A DNA stretch of 64,000 nt from Gemmatimonas aurantiaca T-27 (GCF_000010305.1 NC_012489.1:1488001-1552000); one strand, 5' to 3'. Counted from the stretch's first letter, positions 1 to 9,237 are shown. Program-made: numbers and translations. The notes: generated by a model from the letters alone, not told the origin.

Positions 1-478
1 GTCCCGTATGGAGCTCCACGGCATCGGCGCCGATACGGCGACTCACGTCGACAGCCTCGCGTTCCGGGTCGATGAACAGGCTGGAGCGGATGCCCGCTGC
101 CCGCAGACGGGCGATGGCGTCGCGCAGCACGACCTCGTGCCGCACCACATCGAGCCCCCCTTCGGTGGTAATCTCCTCCCGGCGCTCGGGAACCAGTGTC
201 ACCTGCGCGGGCCGAAGTGTTTCGGCAAGCGAGAGCATGTCGTCAGTGGTGGCACACTCGAGATTCAACAGCGTCGTCACCTGGGCCATCAGGCGATGGA
301 TGTCATCGTCCTGGATATGGCGTCGGTCTTCGCGCAGGTGGGCGGTGATGCCGTCGGCGCCAGCGCGTTCACACAGGAGCGCCGCGGCCACCGGGTCGGG
401 TTCCTGGCCACGACGGGCCTGCCTGACCGTGGCCACATGATCGATGTTCACGTAAAGACGCTGGTAGCGAAGATCCAT
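1..478 (-). CDS. pdxJ: Pyridoxine 5'-phosphate synthase PdxJ (3' part cut by the window edge)
   Basis: The minus-strand frame begins MDLRYQRLYVNIDHVATVRQ and continues with an intact PdxJ N-terminal half, including the NIDHVATVR segment, the RRGQEPDPV segment, the GADGITAHLREDRRHI segment and a later FIDPE strand. PdxJ closes the pyridoxine ring from 1-deoxy-D-xylulose 5-phosphate and 3-amino-2-oxopropyl phosphate, the last step of the DXP-dependent vitamin B6 pathway in the cytosol. The start is the ATG whose first base is 478. The gene runs off the left edge, so about 159 of the roughly 240 residues usual for the family are visible. It is divergent from the lipoprotein gene at 596. Confidence 0.93.
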   Translation of the reverse strand, partial: MDLRYQRLYVNIDHVATVRQARRGQEPDPVAAALLCERAGADGITAHLREDRRHIQDDDIHRLMAQVTTLLNLECATTDDMLSLAETLRPAQVTLVPERREEITTEGGLDVVRHEVVLRDAIARLRAAGIRSSLFIDPEREAVDVSRRIGADAVELHTG

Positions 479-595
479 CTGCGGGGTAAGCCTCGGAATC
501 CCGGTGGGGTGCCCAGTTGCGGTGGTACGAATAGGTTAGCAGCGTGAGCAGCACGCGGTAGTTCACGCCTCACATCAGGCAGAAAGGAGGCCCTG

Positions 596-1168
596 GTGCC
601 CGGAACAATATCCAACGCTCGGCGCAACGCCGAGCGCAACGCAGGACACGGTGGCATGCGCGGCCACGCCTGGCCCAGTCGGGTGCGTGGTACCGTGGCG
701 GCGATGGCCGTCGTCGTGCTGAGCGCTTGCGCCAAGCAGGTGGTGTCCTCGGGCACGACGTTGCCGGGTGCTTCGCCAGTCCCGTCGGTCACCACGGACG
801 ACCCGTCCACCTTCGGCAGCGCCACCGGCAAGGGCGCGATCGAAGGGTTCCTGAAGGCGGTGAACGCGCAGGATCTGCAGGGCATGTCGGCGCTCTGGGG
901 CAATGCCAAGGGATTGGCACGCGATCAGTTCAAGCGCGAAGAACTCGAAAAGCGGCTCATCGTCATGCAGTGCCTCATTCAGCATGACAAGGCGGTTTTC
1001 CCCGAGGATCGTCCGCGCCTCGTGACCGGCGGCCGACAGGAGTTTCTGATCGAACTGACCAAGCAGGGCGCCTCCGCCCGCACCTCCATCACCACGGTGC
1101 AGGGCCCTGGTGGCCGCTGGCTCGTGGAAGACGTGGATGTGGCCAAGCTGCGCGACTTCTGTCGTTGA
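596..1168 (+). CDS. Hypothetical secreted lipoprotein
   Basis: The 190-aa product has a positively charged N-terminus, a hydrophobic stretch and a lipobox-like LSAC at about residue 43, so it is probably exported and lipid-anchored; the N-region is long and an internal Met (residue 21 or 37) could be used instead. A strong Shine-Dalgarno (GGAGG at 586-590) sits 5 nt before the GTG at 596 and supports that start. The mature part (GKGAIEGFLKAVNAQDLQGMSALWG, split here as a description only: a helical region with an N-A-Q-D-L turn) resembles small NTF2-like or DUF4878-like periplasmic domains, but I do not recognise a family with certainty. Two strong hairpins follow, in the gap to the convergent epimerase gene. 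Confidence 0.75.
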   Translation: MPGTISNARRNAERNAGHGGMRGHAWPSRVRGTVAAMAVVVLSACAKQVVSSGTTLPGASPVPSVTTDDPSTFGSATGKGAIEGFLKAVNAQDLQGMSALWGNAKGLARDQFKREELEKRLIVMQCLIQHDKAVFPEDRPRLVTGGRQEFLIELTKQGASARTSITTVQGPGGRWLVEDVDVAKLRDFCR

Positions 1169-1174
1169 TTGATC

Positions 1175-1199
1175 CCTGACCGATCGCGGATCGGTCAGG
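1175..1199. terminator. Hairpin downstream of the lipoprotein gene
   Basis: An 11-bp perfect stem (CCTGACCGATC, left arm from 1175) with a 3-nt loop lies 7 bp after the lipoprotein stop codon. No clear T-run follows on either strand, so it may be a transcription barrier or RNA-stabilising hairpin rather than a classic intrinsic terminator. Confidence 0.5.
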
Positions 1200-1225
1200 A
1201 ATCCCCCATTGGGCAATGCCCGGAT

Positions 1226-1250
1226 GCCAGCCCGAACGACCCGGGCTGGC
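1226..1250. terminator. Second hairpin between convergent genes
   Basis: A 9-bp stem (GCCAGCCCG against CGGGCTGGC) with a 7-nt loop, 17 bp before the stop codon of the minus-strand epimerase gene. With the 1175 hairpin it separates two convergent transcripts. Confidence 0.5.
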
Positions 1251-1267
1251 TCCGCTGGACACGCCGA

Positions 1268-1678
1268 CTAGTATTCGGATAGTTCGACGAGGACACCACC
1301 TGTCGCACTCGGATGGAGGAAGGCGATGCGCTTGCCCTCCGCCCCGATGCGTGGCGTTTCGTCGATGAGTCGGAGTCCGGCGTCACGGCACTTCTGCAAG
1401 GTGCCGTCGAGGTCGTCCACCGCAAAACAGACGTGATGAATGCCCGGGCCCCTTTTGGCGACGTACTTGCCGATGGGGGTGTCTTCGGACTTTGCCTCGA
1501 GCAGCTCCACGAGCGATTCACCGGCGGCCAGCCCCGCAATCGAGGCACCGTCGGCGTCGTCGAGGGGTACATCAGGCATGCCGAGCACATCTCGGTAGAA
1601 GGGGAGCAACTCGTCGAGAGCACGGACGGCAATGCCGATATGGGCGATGCGCGTGCCGCGGCGAACGGAATCGGTCAT
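1268..1678 (-). CDS. mce: Methylmalonyl-CoA epimerase
   Basis: The 136-aa product is a single vicinal-oxygen-chelate (glyoxalase-fold) protein: beta-alpha-beta-beta-beta modules begin at IAHIGIAVRALDE (about residues 10-22) and at GIHHVCFAVDDLDG (about 79-92), with the metal-site residues His in IAHIGIAV, His in GIHHVCF and Glu in VLVELSEY. It interconverts (2S)- and (2R)-methylmalonyl-CoA in propionyl-CoA catabolism. The start at 1678 (MTDSV) places the first beta strand at the usual distance; the longer open frame upstream overlaps trxA and is unlikely to be translated. It is divergent from trxA. No mutase subunits are visible in this window. Confidence 0.9.
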   Translation of the reverse strand: MTDSVRRGTRIAHIGIAVRALDELLPFYRDVLGMPDVPLDDADGASIAGLAAGESLVELLEAKSEDTPIGKYVAKRGPGIHHVCFAVDDLDGTLQKCRDAGLRLIDETPRIGAEGKRIAFLHPSATGGVLVELSEY

Positions 1679-1731
1679 GGTCGGTCGAGGGATCGGGTGT
1701 GACAGGTGCCGTATTCTAAACGGAGCACACG

Positions 1732-2055
1732 ATGGCGAACGCAGTGGAAGTGAAGGACGATACGTTTGCGACCGAAATCGAGCAGCATGAAGGGCTCGCC
1801 GTGGTCGATTTCTGGGCAACCTGGTGCGCGCCCTGCCGCATGATCGCACCGATCGTCGAGCAACTGGCGACGGACTACGCCGGTCAGGCCAAGGTGGCCA
1901 AGCTCGACGTCGACAACAACCAGCGGACGGCCGCGCGTTTCAACGTGCGCTCCATCCCGACCATCCTGTTCTTCAAGGACGGCAAGCTGGTCGACCAGGT
2001 GGTGGGCGCGGTGCCGCGTCCGGCCCTGGAAGCGAAGTTCAAGGAGCACGTCTGA
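1732..2055 (+). CDS. trxA: Thioredoxin
   Basis: A 107-aa single-domain thioredoxin with the canonical WCAPC active site at about residues 29-33 (FWATWCAPCRMIAPIV) and the cis-proline segment RSIPT in the second half. It reduces protein disulfides in the cytosol with thioredoxin reductase. There is no signal peptide. The stop codon at 2053-2055 lies close to the rsmI start, and the two genes are probably cotranscribed. Confidence 0.96.
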   Translation: MANAVEVKDDTFATEIEQHEGLAVVDFWATWCAPCRMIAPIVEQLATDYAGQAKVAKLDVDNNQRTAARFNVRSIPTILFFKDGKLVDQVVGAVPRPALEAKFKEHV

Positions 2056-2120
2056 GCGGTCCAGACACCGACGGGGCGGTTGGACAGGAGGCACGAGCCT
2101 CCGATCTGACCGCCCAGGCG

Positions 2121-2966
2121 GTGGCCCTGTGGCCGGAAGCCATCACCAAGGGGGCGCTGCACATTGTCAGCACCCCCATTGGTCATTTAGGGGATATCAC
2201 CCTGCGCGCGCTCGCGGTCCTGCAGCAGGCGGCGCTCATCTGTTGCGAAGACACCCGCCACGCGCGGCCGTTGCTCGACCGCTATGGGATCGGCACGCCG
2301 ACCCACGCGTTGCACGAGCACAATGAAGCCAGCGTCACACCGCGTCTGGTCGAACGGCTGCGGGCCGGCGATGCGGTGGCCCTCATCAGCGATGCCGGCA
2401 CGCCGTTGGTCTCCGATCCGGGGGCCCGTCTGGTGGATGCCGTGACCGCCGCCGGATTGCGCGTCGTCCCTGTCCCTGGCGCTTCGGCCACGCTGGCCGC
2501 GCTTGTGGCGTCAGGGCTCGCGCCTCATCCCTTCACGATGCTCGGTTTCCTCGAGCGGAAGGGCAAGGAACGCGAGAATCAGCTCGCGCTCGCCACACGT
2601 CTGCCACACAGCGTCATTCTGTTTGAATCTCCGAATCGGTTGGTGGACACATTGCGTGCCATCGCGGAGATTACCGGTGGGCAGCGTCACGTGGCCGTCG
2701 CACGGGAACTGACCAAGCATTTCGAGGAAATTCGCCGCGGAACGCTCACGGAGGTCGCCGCGTATTACGAGGCGACTCCTCCACGCGGGGAAATCGTGTT
2801 GGTCCTGGCCGGTGCCGTTGCGGTGGAACCGTCGGAAGACGGGCTGCGCGCGGTGGCCGATGCCCTGCGTGAGCAAGGCCTCCGTTCCCGCGATATCGTG
2901 CGGACGCTGATGGACGAACACGGCGCCAGTCGTAATCTCGCCTACCGTCTCGCTCACGACACCTGA
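2121..2966 (+). CDS. rsmI: 16S rRNA 2'-O-ribose C1402 methyltransferase RsmI
   Basis: The product is a tetrapyrrole-methylase-fold enzyme with the RsmI signature segments LHIVSTPIGHLGDITLRAL near the N-terminus, EDTRHARPLL, LISDAGTPLVSDPG and VPVPGASA (the SAM site). It 2'-O-methylates C1402 of 16S rRNA in the P-site region. The frame stays open back to 1824 through trxA, but homology begins only around ALHIV. I chose the GTG at 2121; a purine-rich AGGAGG at 2086-2091 lies rather far upstream, and a CTG at 2052 overlapping the trxA stop is another possibility. The gene is probably in one transcript with trxA. Confidence 0.9.
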   Translation: MALWPEAITKGALHIVSTPIGHLGDITLRALAVLQQAALICCEDTRHARPLLDRYGIGTPTHALHEHNEASVTPRLVERLRAGDAVALISDAGTPLVSDPGARLVDAVTAAGLRVVPVPGASATLAALVASGLAPHPFTMLGFLERKGKERENQLALATRLPHSVILFESPNRLVDTLRAIAEITGGQRHVAVARELTKHFEEIRRGTLTEVAAYYEATPPRGEIVLVLAGAVAVEPSEDGLRAVADALREQGLRSRDIVRTLMDEHGASRNLAYRLAHDT

Positions 2967-2983
2967 TCCGCCTTCGGTCACCT

Positions 2984-3697
2984 ATGCGGTTTTTGCAGCG
3001 TTTTGCCCGATGGTCCAGACAGCGGTCACGGCCGTGGGTCCTGCTTCTGATCTGCGCGTTGCCGCTCGCCACGATGGCATTCCGTGGTCCGGGTCGCCTT
3101 GCGATCGCGCGCCTGCAATACGAGGGCGGCGGCGACTGGTACGGCAATCCGTCCAGCCTGCCCAACCTCATCAAGGCCATCGCGGATCGCACCTCGCTCC
3201 CCATCGAGCGCACCGAAGCGAAGGTCAAGCTCACCGACTCCGCGTTGTTCGACTACCCGTTCCTGCACATGACGGGGCACGGCGAGGTGAAGTTCTCCGA
3301 TACCGAAGTCCAGCGCCTGCGCGAGTACCTCACGCGCGGCGGCTTCTTGCATGCCGACGACAACTACGGACTCGATGACACGTTCCGCCGCGAGATGGCG
3401 CGCGTGTTTCCCGATCGCCCGTTGGTCGAGGTGCCGTATTCACACCCGATCTACCATCTCGTCTACGATTTCCAGAACGGGCCGCCGAAGGTGCACGAAC
3501 ATGACGGCAAGCCCGCCAAGGGGTATGGCATCTTCATCGGCAACCGCTTGGCGGTCTACTACACCTTCTCGGCGGATCTCGGGAACGGGTGGGAAGACGT
3601 CGGAACGTATGCCGATCCGCCAGTCCTGCATGAACAGGCCCTGCGCCTGGGTGTGAACCTCTTCACGTACGCGGCCACCAGCCGCGTGCTGCCATAG
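2984..3697 (+). CDS. DUF4159 secreted/membrane-anchored protein
   Basis: The 237-aa product starts with an Arg-rich n-region and a hydrophobic helix (about residues 18-33, PWVLLLICALPLATMAF), then a DUF4159 domain. Characteristic pieces are the ALFDYPFLHMTGHG strand, EVQRLREYLTRGGFLHADD, and PYSHPIYH. DUF4159 has a class-I glutamine-amidotransferase-like fold but no known enzyme activity; the family often travels with MoxR, DUF58 and DUF4175 genes. It is 31 bp upstream of the giant DUF4175-like gene and is the first gene of a four-gene cluster ending at 10550. Confidence 0.85.
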   Translation: MRFLQRFARWSRQRSRPWVLLLICALPLATMAFRGPGRLAIARLQYEGGGDWYGNPSSLPNLIKAIADRTSLPIERTEAKVKLTDSALFDYPFLHMTGHGEVKFSDTEVQRLREYLTRGGFLHADDNYGLDDTFRREMARVFPDRPLVEVPYSHPIYHLVYDFQNGPPKVHEHDGKPAKGYGIFIGNRLAVYYTFSADLGNGWEDVGTYADPPVLHEQALRLGVNLFTYAATSRVLP

Positions 3698-3728
3698 TCC
3701 TCCTCGAGCAGACGAGAGCAAGCCAGGC

Positions 3729-6700
3729 ATGACCGCACCAGCGTTGCGCATGAATGGAGGGCTGCCAAACGGCGCCGCGGGATCGACGCTCGCTGCCCGG
3801 TTGTCGGGTGAGCAACGGGCGCTGCAATGGCGCGCGATGAGCGGCGTGTTCACGGTGACCGTGGCGGTGCTGTTGGCCGTACTGGCACTGCTCGTACTCG
3901 CATTGGGCGATGGTCGCTGGATGACCTGGCCGCGTGCCGTGCCGGTTCTCGGTTGGCTGGCTGCCCTCGGGGGCGCGGCCTTCGTGGCCCGCTGGCGTCG
4001 TCAACGCCACACTCACGCGCTCTCCGTGGCGGCACTGGCCGGTACGATCGAGCGGGAGCAGCAGTTGCGTTCGGGGTCGTTGCGCGGCGCGCTGGAAGTG
4101 GCATCCAGTGGTCCCCTCGGCGCACGGGCGGCGCAGGACGTGGCGGCACGATTGACCAACGGCCCTCTGGCCCCCAACGCGGCACGTGCCTTTTCGAAGC
4201 AGGCGCTGATTGGTGCGGGTTTGGCGGTTGGTGGATTGTTGATGGTCATCTCGGCGGCTCGGGTGTCGCCGGATGGTCTCGCGGCCGTGCAGCACCCGGT
4301 CCGTGCCTGGACCGGCACCCTGTTGCCGGCCATGGCGTTTGAACGCGTGCCCACCAGTGTGCCGCGTGGCATGCCGATCACGCTGAACATCGTGGCGTCT
4401 GGCCGGAGTGAAGTGGTGGTCTCTCGCCGTGCCGAAGGCGAAGCATGGCGCGATACCACCCTCACCGTGCCCGCGTCGGGTGTGGTGCCTTTTGCGCTGG
4501 GCCCCGTGCGTGCGCTCACCCTCGTTCGTGTGAACGATGGGCGGGCGCCGGAGCTTTCCGCACAGCTCGTGGTGGAAGACCGTGGTTGGATCGGTGACGT
4601 GGCGTTGCGCGCGCAGTATCCGGGTTACCTCGGCCGAGCCGACGAAACCTTGGAGCCGGTGCCGCCTCTGCGCGTGCCGCGCGGCACCCGTGTACATGTG
4701 CATGTCACGCTGCGTGGTGGTGCGCGTGAGGCATTCCTGACAAACGGCCGCGATACCATCGCGCTCGGTGCGTCGACCGCTACCGGGAAGGACGTGGTGC
4801 CGGCCACCGGAGCCATCGTCATCGATCGCGATGAGCAGTGGCGCTGGGGGGCCTCGGCCACGCCGCGTGCGGATGGCGCGGTGCTGCCACCCGAACTTCC
4901 CGATGCCCTGCCGTTCACCATCATCCCCGACATGCCACCCTCGGTGAGCATCGTGGCGCCGGTGACGGATACCGCGATCGGTCCGACGGGTTCAGTGCCG
5001 GTCATCGTGATGGCGGGCGACGATCATGGCGTGGGGCGCATTCATCTGCAGGTGTGGCGCGAAGCCGCGTCCGGATTGGGTACGGTGACACGCCAGCGCA
5101 TCGATGTGGCGGCTCCGGGTTCACCGCTGTTCGAAGGTGGCACCACCCTCACGCTCGATGGGCGTTCCCTCGAACCGGGCGACAAGCTGCATGTCACCGC
5201 CGTGGCGACCGACGATTCGCCGTGGCATCAGCAGTCGCAGAGTGCAGAAGTCATTCTGCGGGTACCCACACTGGCCGAGCAGCGCGCGATTGCCCGCGCG
5301 ATGGCCGACTCTCTGGCCGCGCAGGCCCAGCAGCTCGCACAGCAGGAACGTCGCCTGCAGCAGTCCACCAGCGACGCGTCGAAGAGCCGCGACCTGCAGT
5401 CCAACAGCAACGAGCAGTCGGGTGGCTCCAAGAGTGATGGGGCAAAGAGCCAATCGATGACGTTCTCGGCCGCCGAGAAGGCCAAGCAGTTGGCGCGCGA
5501 GCAGCAGCAGCTTGGTGCCAGAGTCGATTCGCTGCGTCAGAACGCCAAGGAGCTCGAGTCGCGTCTCAAGAATGCCAACGCCCTCGACACCTCGTTGGCG
5601 GGGCGCATGCGCGACATCCAGAAGATGTTGCGCGATGCCATGACACCCGAGATGCAGAAGCAGCTCGAGGCCCTGAACAAGAGCACCGATCGGTTGAGCG
5701 GTACGGAAGCGCAGCAGTCGATGCAGCAACTGTCGGAACAGCAGAAGCAGATGCGCGAGCAACTCGAGAAGAGTGCCGAGATGCTCAAGCGTGCCGCGCT
5801 CGAAGGGGCGATGCAAACGTTGCGGGATGATGCCCGCGATCTGGCGAAAGCGCAGCAGCAGTTGGCGAACCAGCTCGATGGCAAGCCTCGTCAGGGTCAG
5901 CAGCAAGCAGGCCAGCAACAAGCGGGCGAGCAGGGCACCCAACAGGGCAAGCCGCAGCAGGGCGCGTCGCAGGATCCGCGTTCGCTGGCCGAGCAGACCA
6001 AGCAGATCGAACGCGAAGTGGAGTCGTTGGCCAAGCGGTTGCAGGAGTCGGGCGCGCGCGAAGGCGCGACCAAGACGCGTGAAGCGCAGCCGATGGTGAA
6101 TCAGGCCGCCGAGGCCATGCAGAAGGCGGCGCAGCAACAGGCGCAGCAGCGCGCACAGGAGCAGGCCCAGCAGCGCGAGCAGCAGATGGCGCAGCAAGGG
6201 CAGCAGGGCCAACAAGGGCAGCAACAGGCCGGGCAGCAGGGCAAGCCGCAGGGGCAACAGCAAGGCCAGCAAGGCCAGCAAGGCCAGCAGGGCCAGCAAG
6301 GCCAACAGGGCCAACAGGGCCAGCAAGGCGGCCAACAAGGTGGTCAGCAGGGCCAACAGGGACAGCAGGGCGGTCAGCAGGGCAATCCCGGGGATCAGGC
6401 CCGTCGCGCGGCCGACGCCATGGACAAGGCGGCTCAGCAGCTCGCCGCGGCGCGTGATGCCCAGGTCAGCGAATGGAAGGGTGAGCTGTCTGATCAGCTC
6501 GACCAGTCCATCAACGAGACCATGCAGTTGGCCCGTCAGCAGTCAGACCTCGAGCAGCGCATGCGACAGGGGCAGGGCGGTCAGGGTCAGCCCGGGCAGC
6601 AGGGACAGCAAGGCATGCAGGGTGAGCAGAGTGCCCTGCAACAGGGTGTGCAGCAGGCCGCCGAGCGTCTGGAGAAGGCGGGGCGCACGTCCTCGTTGTT

Positions 6701-7436
6701 GTCGCAGCGCTCGCAGAAGGCCATGGGCGATGCACAGCGCCGCGTGCAGCAGGCCACACAGGCGATGCAGCAACAGGGGCAGCCGGGCGGCAATGAGCAG
6801 GCCCAGAACGCCATGAAGGACGCGGCCGAGGCGCTCAATCAGGCGCTCAGTTCGCTGGTGCGCGATCGTGAAAAGGTGAACGGCGCGCAGTCCGCGTCGG
6901 GCTTCCAGGAGATGATGGAGCAGCTCAAGCAGCTCGCCCAGCAGCAGGGGCAGCTCAACAGCCAGATGCAGGGGCTGAACATGATGCCGGGCGGTGCCAA
7001 GGGGGATCAGGCGCAGCAGCAGGCGCGTGTGCTGGCGCGGCAGCAACGTTCGGTGGCGCGCGATCTGATGGATGTGGCCGACGCCGATCAAACGGGCCGC
7101 ACCGATGCGCTCGCGCGCGAAGCGCAGACGTTGGCGCAGCAGATCGAGCGCAGTGGTATCGATCCCAACACGGCCGCGCGTCAGCAGCAGCTCTATCGTC
7201 GTTTGCTCGACGCCGGTCGCTTTCTCGAGCAGGACGAGCGTGATGACCAGGGGCCGCGTGAAGGGAAGGCGGCCAATGGCAACGGTTCCACCGGTCGTGT
7301 CGATGGCGCGCAGTCTGGTCGTGCGGCGAACAAGTTTGCACCGCCGACCTGGAACGAACTGCGCGGACTCGGCCCGGAAGAGCGACGCATCGTCATCGAG
7401 TACTTCCGCCGACTCAATGTCAGCGCGCCGCAATGA
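3729..7436 (+). CDS. Giant DUF4175-like membrane protein with Gln-rich coiled coils
   Basis: This 1235-aa protein has three predicted membrane helices (about residues 38-59, 70-88 and 156-177), then a roughly 330-residue beta-rich Ig-like region (to about residue 505), then some 700 residues of Gln/Ala/Arg/Glu-rich heptad sequence expected to form coiled coils. The coiled-coil part is broken by a low-complexity Gly-Gln-Gln tract at about residues 842-885. Topology suggests a large periplasmic stalk. It resembles DUF4175 proteins of the TIGR02302 type; function unknown. Its end overlaps the start of the TPR gene by 20 bp, so the two are translationally coupled. Confidence 0.8.
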   Translation: MTAPALRMNGGLPNGAAGSTLAARLSGEQRALQWRAMSGVFTVTVAVLLAVLALLVLALGDGRWMTWPRAVPVLGWLAALGGAAFVARWRRQRHTHALSVAALAGTIEREQQLRSGSLRGALEVASSGPLGARAAQDVAARLTNGPLAPNAARAFSKQALIGAGLAVGGLLMVISAARVSPDGLAAVQHPVRAWTGTLLPAMAFERVPTSVPRGMPITLNIVASGRSEVVVSRRAEGEAWRDTTLTVPASGVVPFALGPVRALTLVRVNDGRAPELSAQLVVEDRGWIGDVALRAQYPGYLGRADETLEPVPPLRVPRGTRVHVHVTLRGGAREAFLTNGRDTIALGASTATGKDVVPATGAIVIDRDEQWRWGASATPRADGAVLPPELPDALPFTIIPDMPPSVSIVAPVTDTAIGPTGSVPVIVMAGDDHGVGRIHLQVWREAASGLGTVTRQRIDVAAPGSPLFEGGTTLTLDGRSLEPGDKLHVTAVATDDSPWHQQSQSAEVILRVPTLAEQRAIARAMADSLAAQAQQLAQQERRLQQSTSDASKSRDLQSNSNEQSGGSKSDGAKSQSMTFSAAEKAKQLAREQQQLGARVDSLRQNAKELESRLKNANALDTSLAGRMRDIQKMLRDAMTPEMQKQLEALNKSTDRLSGTEAQQSMQQLSEQQKQMREQLEKSAEMLKRAALEGAMQTLRDDARDLAKAQQQLANQLDGKPRQGQQQAGQQQAGEQGTQQGKPQQGASQDPRSLAEQTKQIEREVESLAKRLQESGAREGATKTREAQPMVNQAAEAMQKAAQQQAQQRAQEQAQQREQQMAQQGQQGQQGQQQAGQQGKPQGQQQGQQGQQGQQGQQGQQGQQGQQGGQQGGQQGQQGQQGGQQGNPGDQARRAADAMDKAAQQLAAARDAQVSEWKGELSDQLDQSINETMQLARQQSDLEQRMRQGQGGQGQPGQQGQQGMQGEQSALQQGVQQAAERLEKAGRTSSLLSQRSQKAMGDAQRRVQQATQAMQQQGQPGGNEQAQNAMKDAAEALNQALSSLVRDREKVNGAQSASGFQEMMEQLKQLAQQQGQLNSQMQGLNMMPGGAKGDQAQQQARVLARQQRSVARDLMDVADADQTGRTDALAREAQTLAQQIERSGIDPNTAARQQQLYRRLLDAGRFLEQDERDDQGPREGKAANGNGSTGRVDGAQSGRAANKFAPPTWNELRGLGPEERRIVIEYFRRLNVSAPQ
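6252..6383 (+). repeat. 9-bp coding minisatellite (Gly-Gln-Gln units)
   Basis: Roughly a dozen imperfect tandem copies of a 9-bp unit close to GGCCAGCAA, with third-position variants (CAG/CAA, GGC/GGG) and two inserted Gly codons. All variants keep the reading frame of the DUF4175-like gene. Such arrays change copy number by slippage in multiples of 9 bp, which would lengthen or shorten the linker without a frameshift. Confidence 0.85.
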
Positions 7437-9237
7437 GCCAGCGCGTCGCCGTGGCCTAGCGCTCGGCGCATGTGTCGCGCTGGCGCTCGCGGCGGCGTGC
7501 GCGACACCGGTGTTGGCACAATCCGGAGGCACGGCCACCGCCACCTTCTCCGCCGCAGACACCACCGACGCCCTGTCCCGGGCGATGGATGCCGAGGACA
7601 AGGGCGAGTTCAAGCGAGCGGGGACGGCCTATCGCGAGGTGCTGCAAAAGGCACTCTCGGTGACGCAGATCGATGGGGATCGCATCGCGCTGGCCATGCT
7701 GGGATTCGAACGCGTGATGTCGGAGCAGGGGCAGCTCGATTCCATCGTTCCGCTGGCCGAACGCGTGTTGCAGTTCCGTCCAACGGATCCCACCGCACGC
7801 ACGGTGCTGCTGCGCACGCTCACTTCGATGGCGCGCGACGACGACGCCCGTGCGGCCTTTCTGGGATGGCGCCGTGCCAGTCCAGGAGACGCGGCGCCCT
7901 ACCGCGAGTACGCGCGTCTGTTGCTGCAGCGTGGTCGTACACTGGCCGCTGATTCGATACTTGGTGATGCGGCGCGATTGTTGGGGCGCAACGCCGCGCT
8001 CTCGGGAGAGACCGCGCAATTGAACGTGTCGCTCGGCCGATGGGAGGCGGCGGCGCGATCCTATCGGGACGCGCTGACCAATCAGCCGTGGCTGGAGACG
8101 GCCGGCGTGTATGGACTGCAACGCACACCGGTGGCCGCCCGCGATTCCGTGCGCGCCGTACTCGCCGCGGATCCGGCGTCGCTGCGTCCGCGGCGCTTGC
8201 TGGCGTCGCTCGAATCAGCCTGGGGCGAACCCCGGCGCGCCTGGGCGGCTCTGAGTGTCCTGCCGCCCGATGATTCCACGCTCGCCGCATGGCGCGAGTT
8301 TGGTGAACATGCCGAGCAGGCGTCGTCGTGGCTCGTGGCGCGCGATGCCTGGAGTGCGATCTTCGCGCGCAATGCCGGTTCCCTCGAAGCGCAACGCCGC
8401 GCCGCCGATGCGGCGTTGCGGGCCGGCGACGCCGCAGGGGCGCTCACCTTGCTGCGTGCTCCGTCCACGGCAGAAGAACGCGCCCGCAAACAGGCGCTGC
8501 TCGGTCTTGAAATCGCGGCCCTCGGCGAACTGGGGCGCATGGCCGATGCCCAGGCGTTGCTCGATCGCGAAGGCAAGGCGCTCGATCTGACGACCCGTGC
8601 GGCCATCGCGCGGCCACTGGTGATGGGGTGGCTGCGCGCCGGCGATCTGCCGCGAGCCCGAACCGCGATGGCGGGCACCGATCTCGAAGAAGATGACGAG
8701 ATGGTGGGCTGGATCGCGCTCTACGACGGTGACCTTGCCACCGCACGCAAACGCCTGGTGCGTGCTGCATCACAGCGAACGGAACTGGTGGATGCGCTGG
8801 GCCTGTTGGCGCGCATTCGGCTGGATCGTTCGCCCACCCTTGGCGCCGCGTTTCTGGCCATCGCGCGGCGCGATTCGGCAAAGGCGGCGACGATGCTGGT
8901 GACGCTGGCCGATTCGGTCGGGCAGGCGGCACCGGCAGTGTTGGCACACGCGGCACGTCTGATGCCACCGAACAATGCGCCGAAGTTGTGGGACCGCATC
9001 GTGCGCGAGTATCCGAAGAGTCCGGAAGCACCGGAGTCGTTGCTGGCCTGGGCGCGCGTGCTGCGCGATGCCGGTGATCGTCCGGGGGCGATCGCCAAGC
9101 TGGAGCAGATGCTCGTGGAATACACCAACAGCGCGCTCGCTCCGCAGGGACGTCGCGAACTGGAACGTCTCAAAGGGCAGGTGCCACCGGCAGGTTCGGC
9201 CGGCAGCACGCTGGCGCCCGTGTCTAGATTCCCATGA
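7417..9237 (+). CDS. Exported TPR-like repeat protein
   Basis: The 606-aa product begins MSARRNEPARRRGLALGACV and has a typical signal peptide ending near ATPVLAQ-SGG (residue 35). The rest is a helical solenoid rich in Ala, Arg, Leu and Asp with repeated helix-turn-helix pairs such as LSRAMDAEDKGEFKRAGTAY and SLEAQRRAADAALRAGDAAG, as in tetratricopeptide proteins; the C-terminal YPKSPEAPESLLAWARVL is a recognisable TPR-like unit. No enzymatic motif is seen. The start lies inside the end of the DUF4175-like gene (20-bp overlap) and the stop overlaps the next start (ATGA), so it is probably a partner protein made in fixed ratio with its neighbours. Confidence 0.8.
   Translation: MSARRNEPARRRGLALGACVALALAAACATPVLAQSGGTATATFSAADTTDALSRAMDAEDKGEFKRAGTAYREVLQKALSVTQIDGDRIALAMLGFERVMSEQGQLDSIVPLAERVLQFRPTDPTARTVLLRTLTSMARDDDARAAFLGWRRASPGDAAPYREYARLLLQRGRTLAADSILGDAARLLGRNAALSGETAQLNVSLGRWEAAARSYRDALTNQPWLETAGVYGLQRTPVAARDSVRAVLAADPASLRPRRLLASLESAWGEPRRAWAALSVLPPDDSTLAAWREFGEHAEQASSWLVARDAWSAIFARNAGSLEAQRRAADAALRAGDAAGALTLLRAPSTAEERARKQALLGLEIAALGELGRMADAQALLDREGKALDLTTRAAIARPLVMGWLRAGDLPRARTAMAGTDLEEDDEMVGWIALYDGDLATARKRLVRAASQRTELVDALGLLARIRLDRSPTLGAAFLAIARRDSAKAATMLVTLADSVGQAAPAVLAHAARLMPPNNAPKLWDRIVREYPKSPEAPESLLAWARVLRDAGDRPGAIAKLEQMLVEYTNSALAPQGRRELERLKGQVPPAGSAGSTLAPVSRFP

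Noticed and set aside
5121-6356. 411-aa Leu/Ala-rich minus-strand frame
   Set aside because: It is the antisense of the Gln-rich coiled-coil region (CAG/CTG strings read as Leu) and has no ribosome-binding site or family match.
6190-6390. Possible CRISPR-like or non-coding repeat array
   Set aside because: Units are 9 bp, have no spacers and keep the reading frame, so this is a protein-coding minisatellite.
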